From assembly GCF_036898095.1 (NCBI RefSeq), contig NC_090730.1, positions 29,102,481 through 29,166,480 on the forward strand: a DNA stretch of 64,000 bases, read 5' to 3'. The position numbers were made by a program, and so were the translations under genes. Positions 9,101-22,490 of the stretch are shown here, one piece after another. The DNA is from Palaemon carinicauda. Taxonomy: Eukaryota; Arthropoda; Malacostraca; Decapoda; Palaemonidae. The notes under the pieces were generated by a model. The model did not search any database and was not told where the DNA came from. It saw only the letters and a list, made by a program, of their open reading frames with translations. Position 1 is the stretch's first letter. Each line of letters starts with the position of its first letter.

Positions 9101-12100
9101 AAGTCTCCCTTGTTCTAGTATTCACAGTTCCCCTATAAAGATTCACCTGTACTGTTTCTTTATCATGTGGATGGATGCAGAAAAAAACAAGTGTGATGTC
9201 TTTTAGTATGCTGTGTCCCCTAAAGGAGATTCCTCAGTACTGGAATAGTGGATCAGGAGTTTTTGTGATTATGGTAACAAAGGACCTTAAGGATCAAGGA
9301 CATTCAAGATATAAACTGTCAATGTCAAGTGCATTCCAGCCTTCCGGGTCAAAAGAAATAATCTACAATATGGACTCAGCAGAGGGAAGAAGTCTCCCTT
9401 GTTCTAGTATTCACTGCCCCTTGATAAAGATTCACCTGTACTGTTTCTTTATCATGTGGATGGATGCAGAAAAAAACAAGTGTGATGTCTTTTAGTATGC
9501 TGTGTCCCCTAAAGAAGATTCCACGGTACTGGAATAGTGGATCAGGAGTTTTTGTGATTATGGTAACAAAGGACCTTAAGGATCAAGGACATTTAAGATA
9601 TAAACTGTCAATGTCAAGTGCATTCCAGCCTTCCAGGTCAAAAGAAATAATCTACAATATGGACTCAGCAGAGGGAAGAAGTCTCCCTTGTTCTAGTATG
9701 CACTGTTCCTTGATAAAGATTCACCTGTACTGTTTCTTTATCATGTGGATGGATGCAGAAAAAAACAAGTGTGATGTCTTTTAGTATGCTGTGTCCCCTA
9801 AAGGAGATTCCTCAGTACTGGAATAGTGGATCAGGAGTTTTTGTGATTATGGTAACAAAAGACCTTAAGGATCAAGGACATTCAAGATATAAACTGTCAA
9901 TGTCAAGTGCATTCCAGCCTTCCGGGTCAAAAGAAATAATCTACAATATGGACTCAGCAGAGGGAAGAAGTCTCCCTTGTTCTAGTATGCACTGTTCCTT
10001 GATAAAGATTCACTTGTACTGTTTCTTTATCATGTGGATGGATGCAGACAAAACAAGCGTCATGTCTTTTAGTATGCTGTGTCCCCTAAAGGAGATTCCT
10101 CAGTACTGGAATAGTGGATCAGGAGTTTTTGTGATTATGGTAACAAAGGACCTTAAGGATCAAGGACATTCAAGATATAAACTGTCAATGTCAAGTGCAT
10201 TCCAGCCTTCCAGGTCAAAAGAAATAATCTACAATATGGACTCAGCAGAGGGAAGAAGTCTCCCTTGTTCTAGTATGCACTGTTCCTTGATAAAGATTCA
10301 CCTGTACTGTTTCTTTATCATGTGGATGGATGCAGAAAAAAACAAGTGTGATGTCTTTTAGTATGCTGTGTCCCCTAAAGGAGATTCCTCAGTACTGGAA
10401 TAGTGGATCAGGAGTTTTTGTGATTATGGTAACAAAGGACCTTAAGGATCAAGGACATTCAAGATATAAACTGTCAATGTCAAGTGCATTCCAGCCTTCC
10501 GGGTCAAAAGAAATAATCTACAATATGGACTCAGCAGAGGGAAGAAGTCTCCTTTGTTCTAGTATGCACTGTTCCTTGATAAAGATTCACATGTACTGTT
10601 TCTTTATCATGTGGATGGATGCAGAAAAAAACAAGTTTGATGTCTTTTAGTATGCTGTGTCCCCTAAAGGAGATTCCTCAGTACTGGAATAGTGGATCAG
10701 GAGTTTTTGTGATTATGGTAACAAAGGACCTTAAGGATCAAGGATATTCAAGATATAAACTGTCAATGTCAAGTGCATTCCAGCCCTCCAGGTCAAAAGA
10801 AATAATCTACAATATGGACTCAGCAGAGGGAAGAAGTCTCCCTTGTTCTAGTATGCACTGTTCCTTGATAAAGATTCACCTGTACTGTTTCTTTATCATG
10901 TGGATGGATGCAGAAAAAAACAAGTGTGATGTCTTTTAGTATGCTGTGTCCCCTAAAGGAGATTCCTCAGTACTGGAATAGTGGATCAGGAGTTTTTGTG
11001 ATTATGGTAACAAAGGACCTTAAGGATCAAGGACATTCAAGATATAAACTGTCAATGTCAAGTGCATTCCAGCCTTCCAGGTCAAAAGAAATAATCTACA
11101 ATATGGACTCAGCAGAGGGAAGAAGTCTTCCTTGTTCTAGTATGCACTGTTCCTTGATAAAGATTCACCTGTACTGTTTCTTTATCATGTGGATGGATGC
11201 AGAAAAAAACAAGTGTGATGTCATTTAGTATGCTGTGTCCCCTGACGGATATTCCACGGTACTGGAATAGTGGATCAGGAGTTTTTGTGATTATGGTAAC
11301 AAAGGACCTTAAGGATCAAGGACAATCAAGATATAAACTGTCAATGTCAAGTGTATTCCAGCCTTCCGGGTCAAAAGGAATAATCTACAATATGGACTCA
11401 GCAGAGGGAAGAAGTCTCCCTTGTTCTAGTATTCACTGTTCCTTGATAAAGATTCACCTGTACTGTTTCTTTATCATGTGGATGGATGCAGAAAAAGCAA
11501 GTGTGATGTCTTTTAGTATGCTGTGTCCCCTAAAGGAGATTCTTCAGTACTGGAATAGTGGATCAGGAGTTTTTGTGATTATGGTAACAAAGGACATTAA
11601 GGATCAAGGACATTTAAGATATAAACTGTCAATGTCAAGTGCATTCCAGCCTTCCAGGTCAAAAGAAATAATCTACAATATGGACTCAGCAGAGGGAAGA
11701 AGTCTCCCTTGTTCTAGTATGCACTGTTCCTTGATAAAGATTCACCTGTACTGTTTCTTTATCATGTGGATGGATGCAGAAAAAAACAAGTGTGATGTCT
11801 TTTAGTATGCTGTGTCCCGTGAAGGAGATTCCAAGGTACTGGAATAGTGGATCAGGAGTTTTTGTGATTATGGTAACAAAGGACCTTAAGGATCAAGGAC
11901 ATTCAAGATATAAACTGTCAATGTCAAGTGCATTCCAGCCTGCCAGGTCAAAAGAAATAATCTACAATATGGACTCAGCAGAGGGAAGAAGTCTCCCTTG
12001 TTCTAGTATTCACAGTTCCCCTATAAAGATTCACCTGTACTGTTTCTTTATCATGTGGATGGATGCAGAAAAAAACAAGTGTGATGTCTTTTAGTATGCT

Positions 12101-15100
12101 GTGTCCCCTAAAGGAGATTCCACGGTACTGGAATAGTGGATCAGGAGTTTTTGTGATTATGGTAACAAAGGACCTTAAGGATCAAGGACATTCAAGATAT
12201 AAACTGTCAATGTCAAGTGCATTCCAGCCTTCCAGGTCAAAAGAAATAATCTACAATATGGACTCAGCAGAGGGAAGAAGTCTCCCTTGTTCTAGTATTC
12301 ACAGTTCCCCTATAAAGATTCACCTGTACTGTTTCTTTATCATGTGGATGGATGCAGAAAAAAACAAGTGTGATGTCTTTTAGTATACTGTGTCCCGTGA
12401 AGGAGATTCCACGGTACTGGAATAGTGGATCAGGAGTTTTTGTGATTATGGTAACAAAGGACCTTAAGGATCAAGGACATTCAAGATATAAACTGTCAAT
12501 GTCAAGTGCATTCCAGCCTTCCGGGTCAAAAGAAATAATCTACAATATGGACTCAGCAGAGGGAAGAAGTCTCCCTTGTTCTAGTATTCACAGTTCCCCT
12601 ATAAAGATTCACCTGTACTGTTTCTTTATCATGTGGATGGATGCAGAAAAAAACAAGTGTGATGTCTTTTAGTATGCTGTGTCCCCTAAAGGAGATTCTT
12701 AGTACTGGAATAGTGGATCAGGAGTTTTTGTGATTATGGTAACAAAGGACCTTAAGGATCAAGGACATTCAAGATATAAACTGTCAATGTCAAGTGCATT
12801 CCAGCCTTCCGGGTCAAAAGAAATAATCTACAATATGGACTCAGCAGAGGGAAGAAGTCTCCCTTGTTCTAGTATTCACAGTTCCCCTATAAAGATTCAC
12901 CTGTACTGTTTCTTTATCATGTGGATGGATGCAGAAAAAAACAAGTGTGATGTCTTTTAGTATGCTGTGTCCCCTAAAGGAGATTCCTCAGTACTGGAAT
13001 AGTGGATCAGGAGTTTTTGTGATTATGGTAACAAAGGACCTGAAGGATCAAGGACATTCAAGATATAGACTGTCAATGTCAAGTGCATTCCAGCCTTCCA
13101 GGTCAAAAGAAATAATCTACAATATGGACTCAGCAGAGGGAAGAAGTCTCCCTTGTTCTAGTATTCACAGTTCCCCTATAAAGATTCACCTGTACTGTTT
13201 CTTTATCATGTGGATGGATGCAGAAAAAAACAAGTGTGATGTCTTTTAGTATACTGTGTCCCGTGAAGGAGATTCCACGGTACTGGAATAGTGGATCAGG
13301 AGTTTTTGTGATTATGGTAACAAAGGACCTTAAGGATCAAGGACATTTAAGATATAAACTGTCAATGTCAAGTGTATTCCAGCCTTCCAGGTCAAAAGAA
13401 ATAATCTACAATATGGACTCAGCAGAGGGAAGAAGTCTCCCTTGTTCTAGTATTCACAGTTCCCCTATAAAGATTCACCTGTACTGTTTCTTTATCATGT
13501 GGATGGATGCAGAAAAAAACAAGTGTGATGTCTTTTAGTATACTGTGTCCCGTGAAGGAGATTCCACGGTACTGGAATAGTGGATCAGGAGTTTTTGTGA
13601 TTATGGTAACAAAGGACCTTAAGGATCAAGGACATTCAAGATATAAACTGTCAATGTCAAGTGCATTCCAGCCTTCCAGGTCAAAAGAAATAATCTACAA
13701 TATGGACTCAGCAGAGGGAAGAAGTCTCCCTTGTTCTAGTATGCACTGTTCCTTGATATAGATTCACCTGTACTGTTTCTTTATCATGTGGATGGATGCA
13801 GGAAAAAACAAGTGTGATGTCTTTTAGTATGCTGTGTCCCCTAAAGGAGATTCCTCAGTACTGGAATAGTGGATCAGGAGTTTTTGTGATTATGGTAACA
13901 AAGGACCTTAAGGATCAAGGACATTCAAGATATAAACTGTCAATGTCAAGTGCATTCCAGCCTTCCAGGTCAAAAGAAATAATCTACAATATAGACTCAG
14001 CAGAGGGAAGAAGTCTCCCTTGTTCTAGTATGCACTGTTGCTTGATAAAGATTCACCTGTACTGTTTCTTTATCATGTGGATGGATGCAGAAAAAGCAAG
14101 TGTGATGTCTTTTAGTATGCTGTGTCCCCTAAAGGAGATTCTTCAGTACTGGAATAGTGGATCAGGAGTTTTTGTGATTATGGTAACAAAGGACATTAAG
14201 GATCAAGGACATTTAAGATATAAACTGTCAATGTCAAGTGCATTCCAGCTTTCCAGGTCAAAAGAAATAATCTACAATATGGACTCAGCAGAGGGAAGAA
14301 GTCTCCCTTGTTCTAGTATGCACTGTTCCTTGATAAAGATTCACCTGTACTGTTTCTTTATCATGTGGATGGATGCAAAAAAAAACAAGTGTGATGTCTT
14401 TTAGTATGCTGTGTCCCCTAAAGGAGATTCCTCAGTACTGGAATAGTGGATCAGGAGTTTTTGTGATTATGGTAACAAAGGACCTTAAGGATCAAGGACA
14501 TTCAAGATATAAACTGTCAATGTCAAGTGCATTCCAGCCTTCCAGGTCAAAAGAAATAATCTACAATATGGACTCAGCAGAGGGAAGAAGTCTCCCTTGT
14601 TCTAGTATTCACAGTTCCCCTATAAAGATTCACCTGTACCGTTTCTTTATCATGTGGATGGATGCAGAAAAAAACAAGTGTGATGTCTTTTAGTATGCTG
14701 TGTCCCCTGAAGGAGATTCTACAGTACTGGAATAGTGGATCAGGAGTTTTTGTGATTATGGTAACAAAGGACCTTAAGGATCAAGGACATTTAAGATATA
14801 AACTGTCAATGTCAAGTGCATTCCAGCCTTCCAGGTCAAAAGAAATAATCTACAATATAGACTCAGCAGAGGGAAGAAGTCTCCCTTGTTCTAGTATGCA
14901 CTGTTCCTTGATAAAGATTCACTTGTACTGTTTTTTTATCATGTGGATGGATGCAGAAAAACACAGGTGTGATGTCTTTTAGTATTCTGTGTCCCCTGAA
15001 TGAGATTCCACGGTACTGGAATAGTGGATCAGGAGTTTTTGTGATTATGGTAACAAAGGACCTTAAGGATCAAGGACATTTAAGATATAAACTGTCAATG

Positions 15101-18010
15101 TCAAGTGCATTCCAGCCTTCCAGGTCAAAAGAAATAATCTACAATATGGACTCAGCAGAGGGAAGAAGTCTCCCTTGTTCTAGTATGCACTGTTCCTTGA
15201 TAAAGATTCACCTGTACTGTTTCTTTATCATGTGGATGGATGCAGAAAAAAACAAGTGTGATGTCTTTTAGTATGCTGTGTCCCCTAAAGGAGATTCTTC
15301 AGTACTGTAATAGTGGATCAGGAGTTTTTGTGATTATGGTAACAAAGGACCTTAAGGATCAAGGACATTCAAGATATAAACTGTCAATGTCAAGTGCATT
15401 CCAGCCTTCCAGGTCAAAAGAAATAATCTACAATATGGACTCAGCAGAGGGAAGAAGTCTCCCTTGTTCTAGTATGCACTGTTCCTTGATAAAGATTCAC
15501 CTGTACTGTTTCTTTATCATGTGGATGGATGCAGGAAAAAACAAGTGTGATGTCTTTTAGTATGCTGTGTCCCCTAAAGGAGATTCTTCAGTACTGGAAT
15601 AGTGGATCAGGAGTTTTTGTGATTATGGTAACAAAGGACATTAAGGATCAAGGACATTTAAGATATAAACTGTCAATGTCAAGTGCATTCCAGCCTTCCA
15701 GGTCAAAAGAAATAATCTAAAATATGGACTCAGCAGAGGGAAGAAGTCTCCCTTGTTCTAGTATGCAATGTTCCTTGATAAAGATTCACCTGTACTGTTT
15801 CTTTATCATGTGGATGGATGCAGAAAAAAAACAAGTGTGATGTCTTTTAGTATGCTGTGTCCCCTAAAGGAGATTCTTCAGTACTGTAATAGTGGATCAG
15901 GAGTTTTTGTGATTATGGTAACAAAGGACATTAAGGATCAAGGACATTTAAGATATAAACTGTCAATGTCAAGTGCATTCCAGCCTTCCAGGTCAAAAGA
16001 AATAATCTACAATATGGACTCAGCAGAGGGAAGAAGTCTCCCTTGTTCTAGTATGCACTGTTACTTGATAAAGATTCACCTGTACTGTTTCTTTATCATG
16101 TGGATGGATGCAGAAAAAGCAAGTGTGATGTCTTTTAGTATGCTGTGTCCCCTAAAGGAGATTCTTCAGTACTGGAATAGTGGATCAGGAGTTTTTGTGA
16201 TTATGGTAACAAAGGACATTAAGGATCAAGGACATTTAAGATATAAACTGTCAATGTCAAGTGCATTCCAGCCTTCCAGGTCAAAAGAAATAATCTACAA
16301 TATGGACTCAGCAGAGGGAAGAAGTCTCCCTTGTTCTAGTATGCACTGTTCCTTGATAAAGATTCACCTGTACTGTTTCTTTATCATGTGGATGGATGCA
16401 GGAAAAAACAAGTGTGATGTCTTATAGTATGCTGTGTCCCCTAAAGGAGATTCTTCAGTACTGTAATAGTGGATCAGGAGTTTTTGTGATTATGGTAACA
16501 AAGGACATTAAAGGACATTTAAGATATAAACTGTCAATGTCAAGTGCATTCCAGCCTTCCAGGTCAAAAGAAATAATCTACAATATGGACTCAGCAGAGG
16601 GAAGAAGTCTCCCTTGTTCTAGTATGCACTGTTACTTGATAAAGATTCACCTGTACTGTTTCTTTATCATGTGGATGGATGCAGAAAAAGCAAGTGTGAT
16701 GTCTTTTAGTATGCTGTGTCCCCTAAAGGAGATTCTTCAGTACTGGAATAGTGGATCAGGAGTTTTTGTGATTATGGTAACAAAGGACCTTAAGGATCAA
16801 GGATTTTTAGGCGATAAACTGTCAAAGGAAAGTGCATTCCAGCCTTCCAGGTCAAAAGAAATAATTTAAAATATGGACTCAGCAGAGGGAAGAAGTCTCC
16901 CTTGTTCTAGTATGCACTGTTCCTTGATAAAGATTCACCTGTACTGTTTCTTTATCATGTGGATGTATGCAGAAAAAAACAAGTGTGATGTCTTTTAGTA
17001 TGCTGTGTCCCGTGAAGGAGATTCCACGGTACTGGAATAGTGGATCAGGAGTTTTTGTGATTATGGTAACAAAGGACCTTAAGGATCAAGGACATTCAAG
17101 ATATAAACTGTCAATGTCAAGTGCATTCCAGCCTTCGGGTCAAAAGAAATAATCTACAATATGGACTCAGCAGAGGGAAGAAGTCTCCCTTGTTCTAGTA
17201 TGCACTGTTCCTTGATAAAGATTCACCTGTACTGTTTCTTTATCATGTGGATGGATGCAGAAAAAAACAAGTGTGATGTCTTTTAGTATGCTGTGTCCCC
17301 TAAAGGAGATTCCTCAGTACTGGAATAGTGGATCAGGAGTTTTTGTGATTATGGTAACAAAGGACCTTAAGGATCAAGGACATTTAAGATATAAACTGTC
17401 AATGCCAAGTATATTCCAGCCTTCTAGGGCAAATGGAATAATCTACAAGATGGACTCAGCAGAGGGAAGAAGTCTCACTTGTTTTAGTATGCACTGTTCC
17501 TTGGTAGAATCACTTGTACTTTTTATCATGTGAACAATTGTAGAAATGAAAAGTGGGAAGTCTTTTAGTATGGTGTGTCCCCTGAAGGAGATTTCATTGT
17601 TTTGAAATAGTAAAACAACGGTTTGTGGTTAGGTTTTGACAACTGAGAACCTTCTGGATCAAGAGCCATTGAGAGACAAAGTGGCAATGTCCAGTAGATT
17701 TTAGCCATCCAGGTCAAAGGAAATAATTTACAAGAAGGACTCAGCAGAGGGAAGAAGTCTCCCTTGTTCCCGCATGCAGTGTTCCTCTGGTAAATATTAA
17801 CTTGTACTGTTTCTTTATAATGTATAAAATGCAAAAGTAAAAAGTGTTAAGTCTTTTAGTATGCTGTATCCCTTGAAGGAGATTCCTTTGTACTGGAATA
17901 GTGCATCAAAATTTTGTGGTCTTGGTTATGGTAACTAAAGACCTTTTGGATCAAATATGCCAAGTGTATTCCAGCCTTCCAGGTCAAAGAGAATACTGAA
18001 CAAGATGGAC
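6148..18010 (+). repeat. 289-bp satellite DNA, about 40 tandem units
   Basis: A unit of 289 bp recurs with landmarks such as GGATGGATGCAGAAAAAAAC at 6289, 6578, 6867, 7156 and so on to about 17250. Units in the centre differ by only a few bases. Common variants are TCCTCAGTAC/TCCACGGTAC, CACTGTTCCTTG/CACAGTTCCCCT and a 3-bp-shorter GAAAAAGCAAG form. The last units (17530-18010) are clearly diverged and shortened, as expected at a satellite edge. Each unit leaves a 106-codon frame open that overlaps the next unit by 32 bp; since 289 is not a multiple of three, the frame rotates. Neighbours with short indels fuse into 202-219-codon frames. There is no sign that these are genes. Confidence 0.97.
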
Positions 18011-18608
18011 TCAGCAGACAGAACCCTGCCACTGATTAAGACATTTTTGGAGGGCACAGAGGGGTATTCAAAATTAAGTTTCTTGTAACAATACAGTGTA
18101 TTCAATATTTATTTCATAGCCACAAACCATTAAAGTTTTCTTAGACACAAACCACTATTTTATTTCAACATTAATCGAAAGAATGAAAGGTTGAGCAAAT
18201 GATAAGTTTTGCTTTAAAGTGTTCATTGTATCGTAGATAATTACTCAAATTGTCTGACTGTCGAGTTACAAACTTTAAGGCATTCGTTAAGCTCCTGTGT
18301 ACCCCTGATACAGTTTTTTTTAATTATCTTATTTTTTGACATTAAATGGGGTTTTTTTATGATTAATTTTAATGACGCTATGTATGTGCCTTTGATTTGA
18401 ATATAATTTATGTATCATACTTCCTGTAAAAATATTTGCATAATGTTGTTTACCAAATAAAGATTTTCTATAAATACTTTCCTTTCTCATTCATTGTCAG
18501 TAAATAGCAGTTGCGTGGTTTTTCAGAGAATGGCTCAATATGAAATTAGCAGGTTATGAAAATTCAAAAAGGAGTGTCGTCATCGGGGACTAGAAGAGCA
18601 ACCGTTTT
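18011..18608. other. AT-rich spacer, no gene seen
   Basis: Mostly AT-rich. AATAAA-type strings occur near 18457 (CCAAATAAAG), but there is no upstream gene to assign them to. A plus-strand frame near 18555-18680 reads a plausible peptide (RGLEEQPFYEMAQASR) that overlaps the next entry in another frame. Confidence 0.35.
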
Positions 18609-18848
18609 ATGAAATGGCCCAAGCTTCGAGGTCAGTTTTCACAATTTCTTCAAGATTCAGGGTTGCAAGATAGGGCTAGCCAATCTCGAACAGCCCTTAC
18701 TAGTGCTAAACGTGCAATAAGGCATGGAGAGCTTCGACAACTGCATGAGTTGAAGAAAGCGCTTCATAAGGAAGGACCAAGAAAAACTAGTATGTTGAAA
18801 GTCTCACATACTGAACATATCTATCAACAGAGAAGCTCATCTCAATAA
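18609..18848 (+). CDS. Small hypothetical ORF, doubtful
   Basis: ATG to TAA, 79 codons, basic and Leu/Lys-rich (SAKRAIRHGELRQLHELKKA predicts a helix). I do not recognise it. The preceding 50 bases are also open with protein-like composition in a different frame, so this may be a frameshifted fragment of an older coding sequence or transposon rather than a gene. It lies between the satellite edge and a LINE 3' end, and I see no splice sites. Confidence 0.15.
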   Translation: MKWPKLRGQFSQFLQDSGLQDRASQSRTALTSAKRAIRHGELRQLHELKKALHKEGPRKTSMLKVSHTEHIYQQRSSSQ

Positions 18849-18979
18849 CATTTATACCAATAGGAAAATTTTTTGATCAGTTACGCCAAAAGAAAAGAAG
18901 TATCAAAGCAAATAATTGGAAAAACTGATAATGCTGTCAGTGGATTCCTAATGGCTGACAGATTAATTTGACGGCATTA

Positions 18980-21345
18980 GACGAGCTCACAATATTGCAA
19001 TTTTTGCAATTAAAATAGTACAGATTATTTTCATCTTTTGTCTGGCAACAGTTGATTTTTGCCGAATTTCGAGTTTTTCTTTGTCTGCATCTTTTCCCAC
19101 TTTTATGTGGGGTCGATGTTTCTGGCCAGCGTTCTCCATCTACCGCTATCCCACACTTCATCAACGGTTAATCCCTTTGATTGAGGTCATCTGTGATACA
19201 GTCTATCCACCTTAGCTTTGGTCTCCCTCTCCTTCTCGTTCCCTGTACCTCCATTTCATCACTCTCCTCCTAGTATACTGTTCATTTCTTCTCATGACAT
19301 GACCATACCACCTCAGTCTACTTTCTTGGATCTTATCCGATAGTTTTCTAACTACTGTGGTACCCCTAATTACCTCATTCCGTGTCTTATCTCTTCTTGT
19401 CACCCCACACATCCATCTCAACATTCTCATCTCTGCCACATCCAGCTTCTTCTCTTCTGTCTTCTTTATTGCCCACGTCTCCCCTCCAAAAATCATTGCC
19501 GGTCTCACAACTGTCCTGTGTACTTTACCCTTCAACTTAGCCCTTATTTTCCTATTGCATAGTATTCCACACACTTTTTCCAATTCTTCCATCCTGCTTG
19601 TAGGCTGTGGTTTATTTCTACCCCCAGGTCACCATCCTCTGCAACTGTGGATCCTAGATACTTGAAATTTTCAACTCTTTTCAATCTCTCTCATTGTAAA
19701 CTAAATTTCCCATTTTTCATTTCCAATTAAGAGCTCAATGCAGACCCCTAATGTAGTCCCACTTTTACTGGGAAACTTTGTTAGGCCTATACTGCTCTTA
19801 ACATTTGCTTCTACCCTCTCATACATATCTTGGGTGATTCTGACGTATTTCTCAGGGACTCCCTTTTCTCTCCTGACGTGGTACTCGATCGTATGCCTTC
19901 TCCATGTCAATAAAGACCATTTGTAATCCTTTCTGTTTCTCCCGATGTTTTTCTATCATCTGCCTCAAAGCAAATATTGCTTCTACAGTCCCTCTTCCAG
20001 GCATGAATTCAAATTGTTCCTCACCAATTGTTGTTTCATTTCAAGAGACTCCTCTCAATGATCTTCTCCCATATTTTCAAAGTATGGCTTATCAACTTTA
20101 TGCCTCTGTAGTTACCACATTCCTGGATGTCTCCCTTCCCATATAGATGGGAATGATTAGGCTTCTTCTCCATTCCTCTGGCATCTTTTCCTGATTGAAG
20201 ATCTTCTGCATCAGGTCTCACAAGATATCTATGCCTTCCTCTACAAGACTCTTCTATACCTCTACTGGTATATTACCCGGTCCTGCAGCTTTACCATTTC
20301 TCATCTTCTTTACTGCTTGTTCTACTTCTCTTCTAGTCACTCCTATGGTAACTGCCTCGTTTGGGAGTCCATCTTCAAATACTGTTCTTGGGTTCTCCTC
20401 ACTAATAGTCCTTCAAAATAACTTTCCCACCTCCTTTTAATTTCAGTCTCTTCTGCTAGAATTATACCATTGCTATCTTTTATTAGCCTTATCTGTGTCA
20501 GGTCTTTAGATGCAGCATCTCGGGCCTTAGCAATTCGTAATATTTTCTTCTCTCCTTCTGGTGTTTCCATCTCTTTATACACTTCATGTAATGTGTCTGC
20601 CTTCGCCTTTGCTACTGCTCTTCTTGCTTCTTTCTTTACCTGTTTATAGTTTTCTTTATCCTGCTCTTGTCTTGATAGATCTGCCTTCTTCTTGTCTTCT
20701 TTCTTAGTTTTTACCCGTTCTTGCACCTCATCATTCCACCACCACAATTCTTTATCATTTAGGGGTCTTCTTTGATGACTTTCCAAGTACTTCCTCGTCG
20801 ATCCTTAGAATCACTTTACTGTTCTCGGTCCACCATTCTTGTACATCCTCATGTAACCTTATTGCTTTCAGCACTCTTTCCTTAAACAAGACTCTCAGTT
20901 CTTCCTCTTTCAATTTCCACCACTTAATCTTTGTGTCCATTCTCGTCTTTCTGCCTCTTCTACAATTTCTTAGTATGCAATCAATTACCACTAACTTGTG
21001 TTGAGCTGCTATACTCTCCCCATTTATCATGCAATTTCTAACCTACATCAGATGGTCTCTCTTACACAGCAGGAAATCTATCTGGCTCTCCCTGCTACCG
21101 CTACTTGAAGTAATCAGTCTGTTAATCTTTTTCTCAAAGGTGTTGATCATTGCTAGGTCAACAGCCACTGCAAAATCAATCACTCTTTCTCCCCCATCAT
21201 TTCTCTCACCCACACCCTAACCTCCATGCACTCTCTCTATCCCTTCCCTACTTATTCCCAAGTGGCCATTCAGATCTCCTATAATTGCCCTTTCCGTTGC
21301 AGGAATTATTCCAAGCTCCTGGTCCATCTCCTCCCAGGAGATGGA
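18980..21345 (-). mobile_element. 5'-truncated RTE-like LINE (end of EN plus RT), degenerate
   Basis: On the minus strand, from 21345 down, the frames give the end of an endonuclease domain (GDLNGHLG), a linker rich in Lys/Glu (about 20990-20350), RT palm pieces (NYRGIKLISHT near 20130; EKGVPEKYVRI near 19840), and the C-terminal region (RLRWYGHVMRRNEQYTRRR near 19290). It ends in the tail encoding WPETSTPHKSGKRC-like sequence in one frame, about 19165-19077. Every domain is in a different frame, so the copy is dead. The 5' truncation at about 21345 abuts satellite-like sequence, which places the insertion within or at the edge of old satellite DNA. Clade assignment (RTE-like) is by motif style. 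Confidence 0.8.
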
Positions 21346-21349
21346 CCAA

Positions 21350-21900
21350 TGCAGAACAAACACTGTATCTGTATCTCCTGAAGGAGATTCCCTTGTACTG
21401 GAAGAGTGGGTCAAATGTTTGTGGGTTTGGCTATGGTACCTATGGACCTTCTGCATCAAGGGCCATTGAAAGAAAGTCAATCTCAATTGCATTGCAGCCT
21501 TCCAGGTCAAAGAGAATAATCTACAAGATGGATTCAGTATACAGTGTTCCTTGATAAAGATTCACTTGTACAGTTTCTTTATCATGTGGACAAATGCAGA
21601 AGTAACAAGTGTGGAGTCTTTAAGTACGTTGAGTCCCCTGAAGGAGATTCCAATGTTCTGGAATAGTGAAACAAAGGTTTGTGGGTCTGGTTATGGTAAG
21701 CAAGGTCCTTCTGGATCAAGAGCCATTGAGAGAAACTGTTAATGCCAAGTGTATTCCAGCCTTCCAGGTCAAAGGGAATAATCTGCAAGTTGGACTCGAC
21801 AGAGAGAAGAAATCTTACTTGTTCCAGTATGCAATGTTCCTTGATAGAGATTAACCTGTACTCTCTTTATCATGTGGGAAAATGCAGAAGAAACTGGTAA
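21350..21900 (+). repeat. Two diverged satellite units separated from the main array
   Basis: GGAGATTCCCTTGTACTGG at about 21382, and AAGATTCACTTGTACAGTTTC with TCATGTGGACAAATGCAGAA at 21555-21600, are recognisable but diverged versions of the 289-bp unit. They resemble the decayed right-edge units at 17530-18010 more than the central ones. They are cut from the main array by 3.3 kb containing a LINE. Confidence 0.8.
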
Positions 21901-21994
21901 AAAACCTTGACACCTCACTAAAAGGAAAACATTGTGTAATACACTAGTAGCAGCCTGAGCAACCTGTGTGGTTTGAGGAACTAGCAATTTGACT

Positions 21995-22490
21995 GTCTCC
22001 TCTTTTTCTTCTTTGTCTGCATCTTTTCCCACTTCTATGTGCAGTCCATGTTTCTGGACAGCATTCTCCATCTACCTCTGTCCCACACTACATCACCGGT
22101 TAATCCCTTTGATCGAAGGTCATCCTTTATACAGTCCACCCACCTTCGCTTTGGTCTTCCTCTCCTTTTCCTTCCCTCTACCTCCATTTTTATCAGTCTC
22201 CTCCCAATATATTGTTTATTTCTTCTCATGACATGACCATAGCACCTCAGTCTACTTTCTTGGATCTTATCTGATATTTCTGTAACTCTTGTGGTACCCT
22301 TATCTTATCTCTTCATGTCATCCCACACATCCATCTCAACATTCTCATCTCTGCCACATCCAGCTTCTTCTCTTCTGTCTTCTTTATTGTCCATGTCTCC
22401 GCTCCATACACCATTGCTGGTCTCACAACTGTCCTGTGTACTTTACCTTTCAACTTCACCCCTATTTTCCTGTCACATAGTACTCAATTA
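21995..22490 (-). mobile_element. 3' fragment of the same LINE family
   Basis: The minus-strand frame 22229-22035 reads a basic LINE C-terminus (KRRGRPKRRWVDCIKDDLRS, then GRWRMLSRN). The DNA from 22490 to 22015 parallels the LINE end at 19560-19077 almost base for base. Only the last ~480 bp of the element is present, and there is no intact frame. Confidence 0.8.

Noticed and set aside
6293..17533. Repeated 106-codon ORFs in the satellite as a gene family
   Set aside because: The unit length is not a multiple of three, so frames rotate and overlap, and variation is not concentrated at third positions. They are explained by satellite homogenisation.
6148..18010. Array as a CRISPR or a hammerhead-ribozyme satellite
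   Set aside because: Units are 289 bp and contiguous, without spacers. The CUGAUGA core of a hammerhead was not found on either strand.
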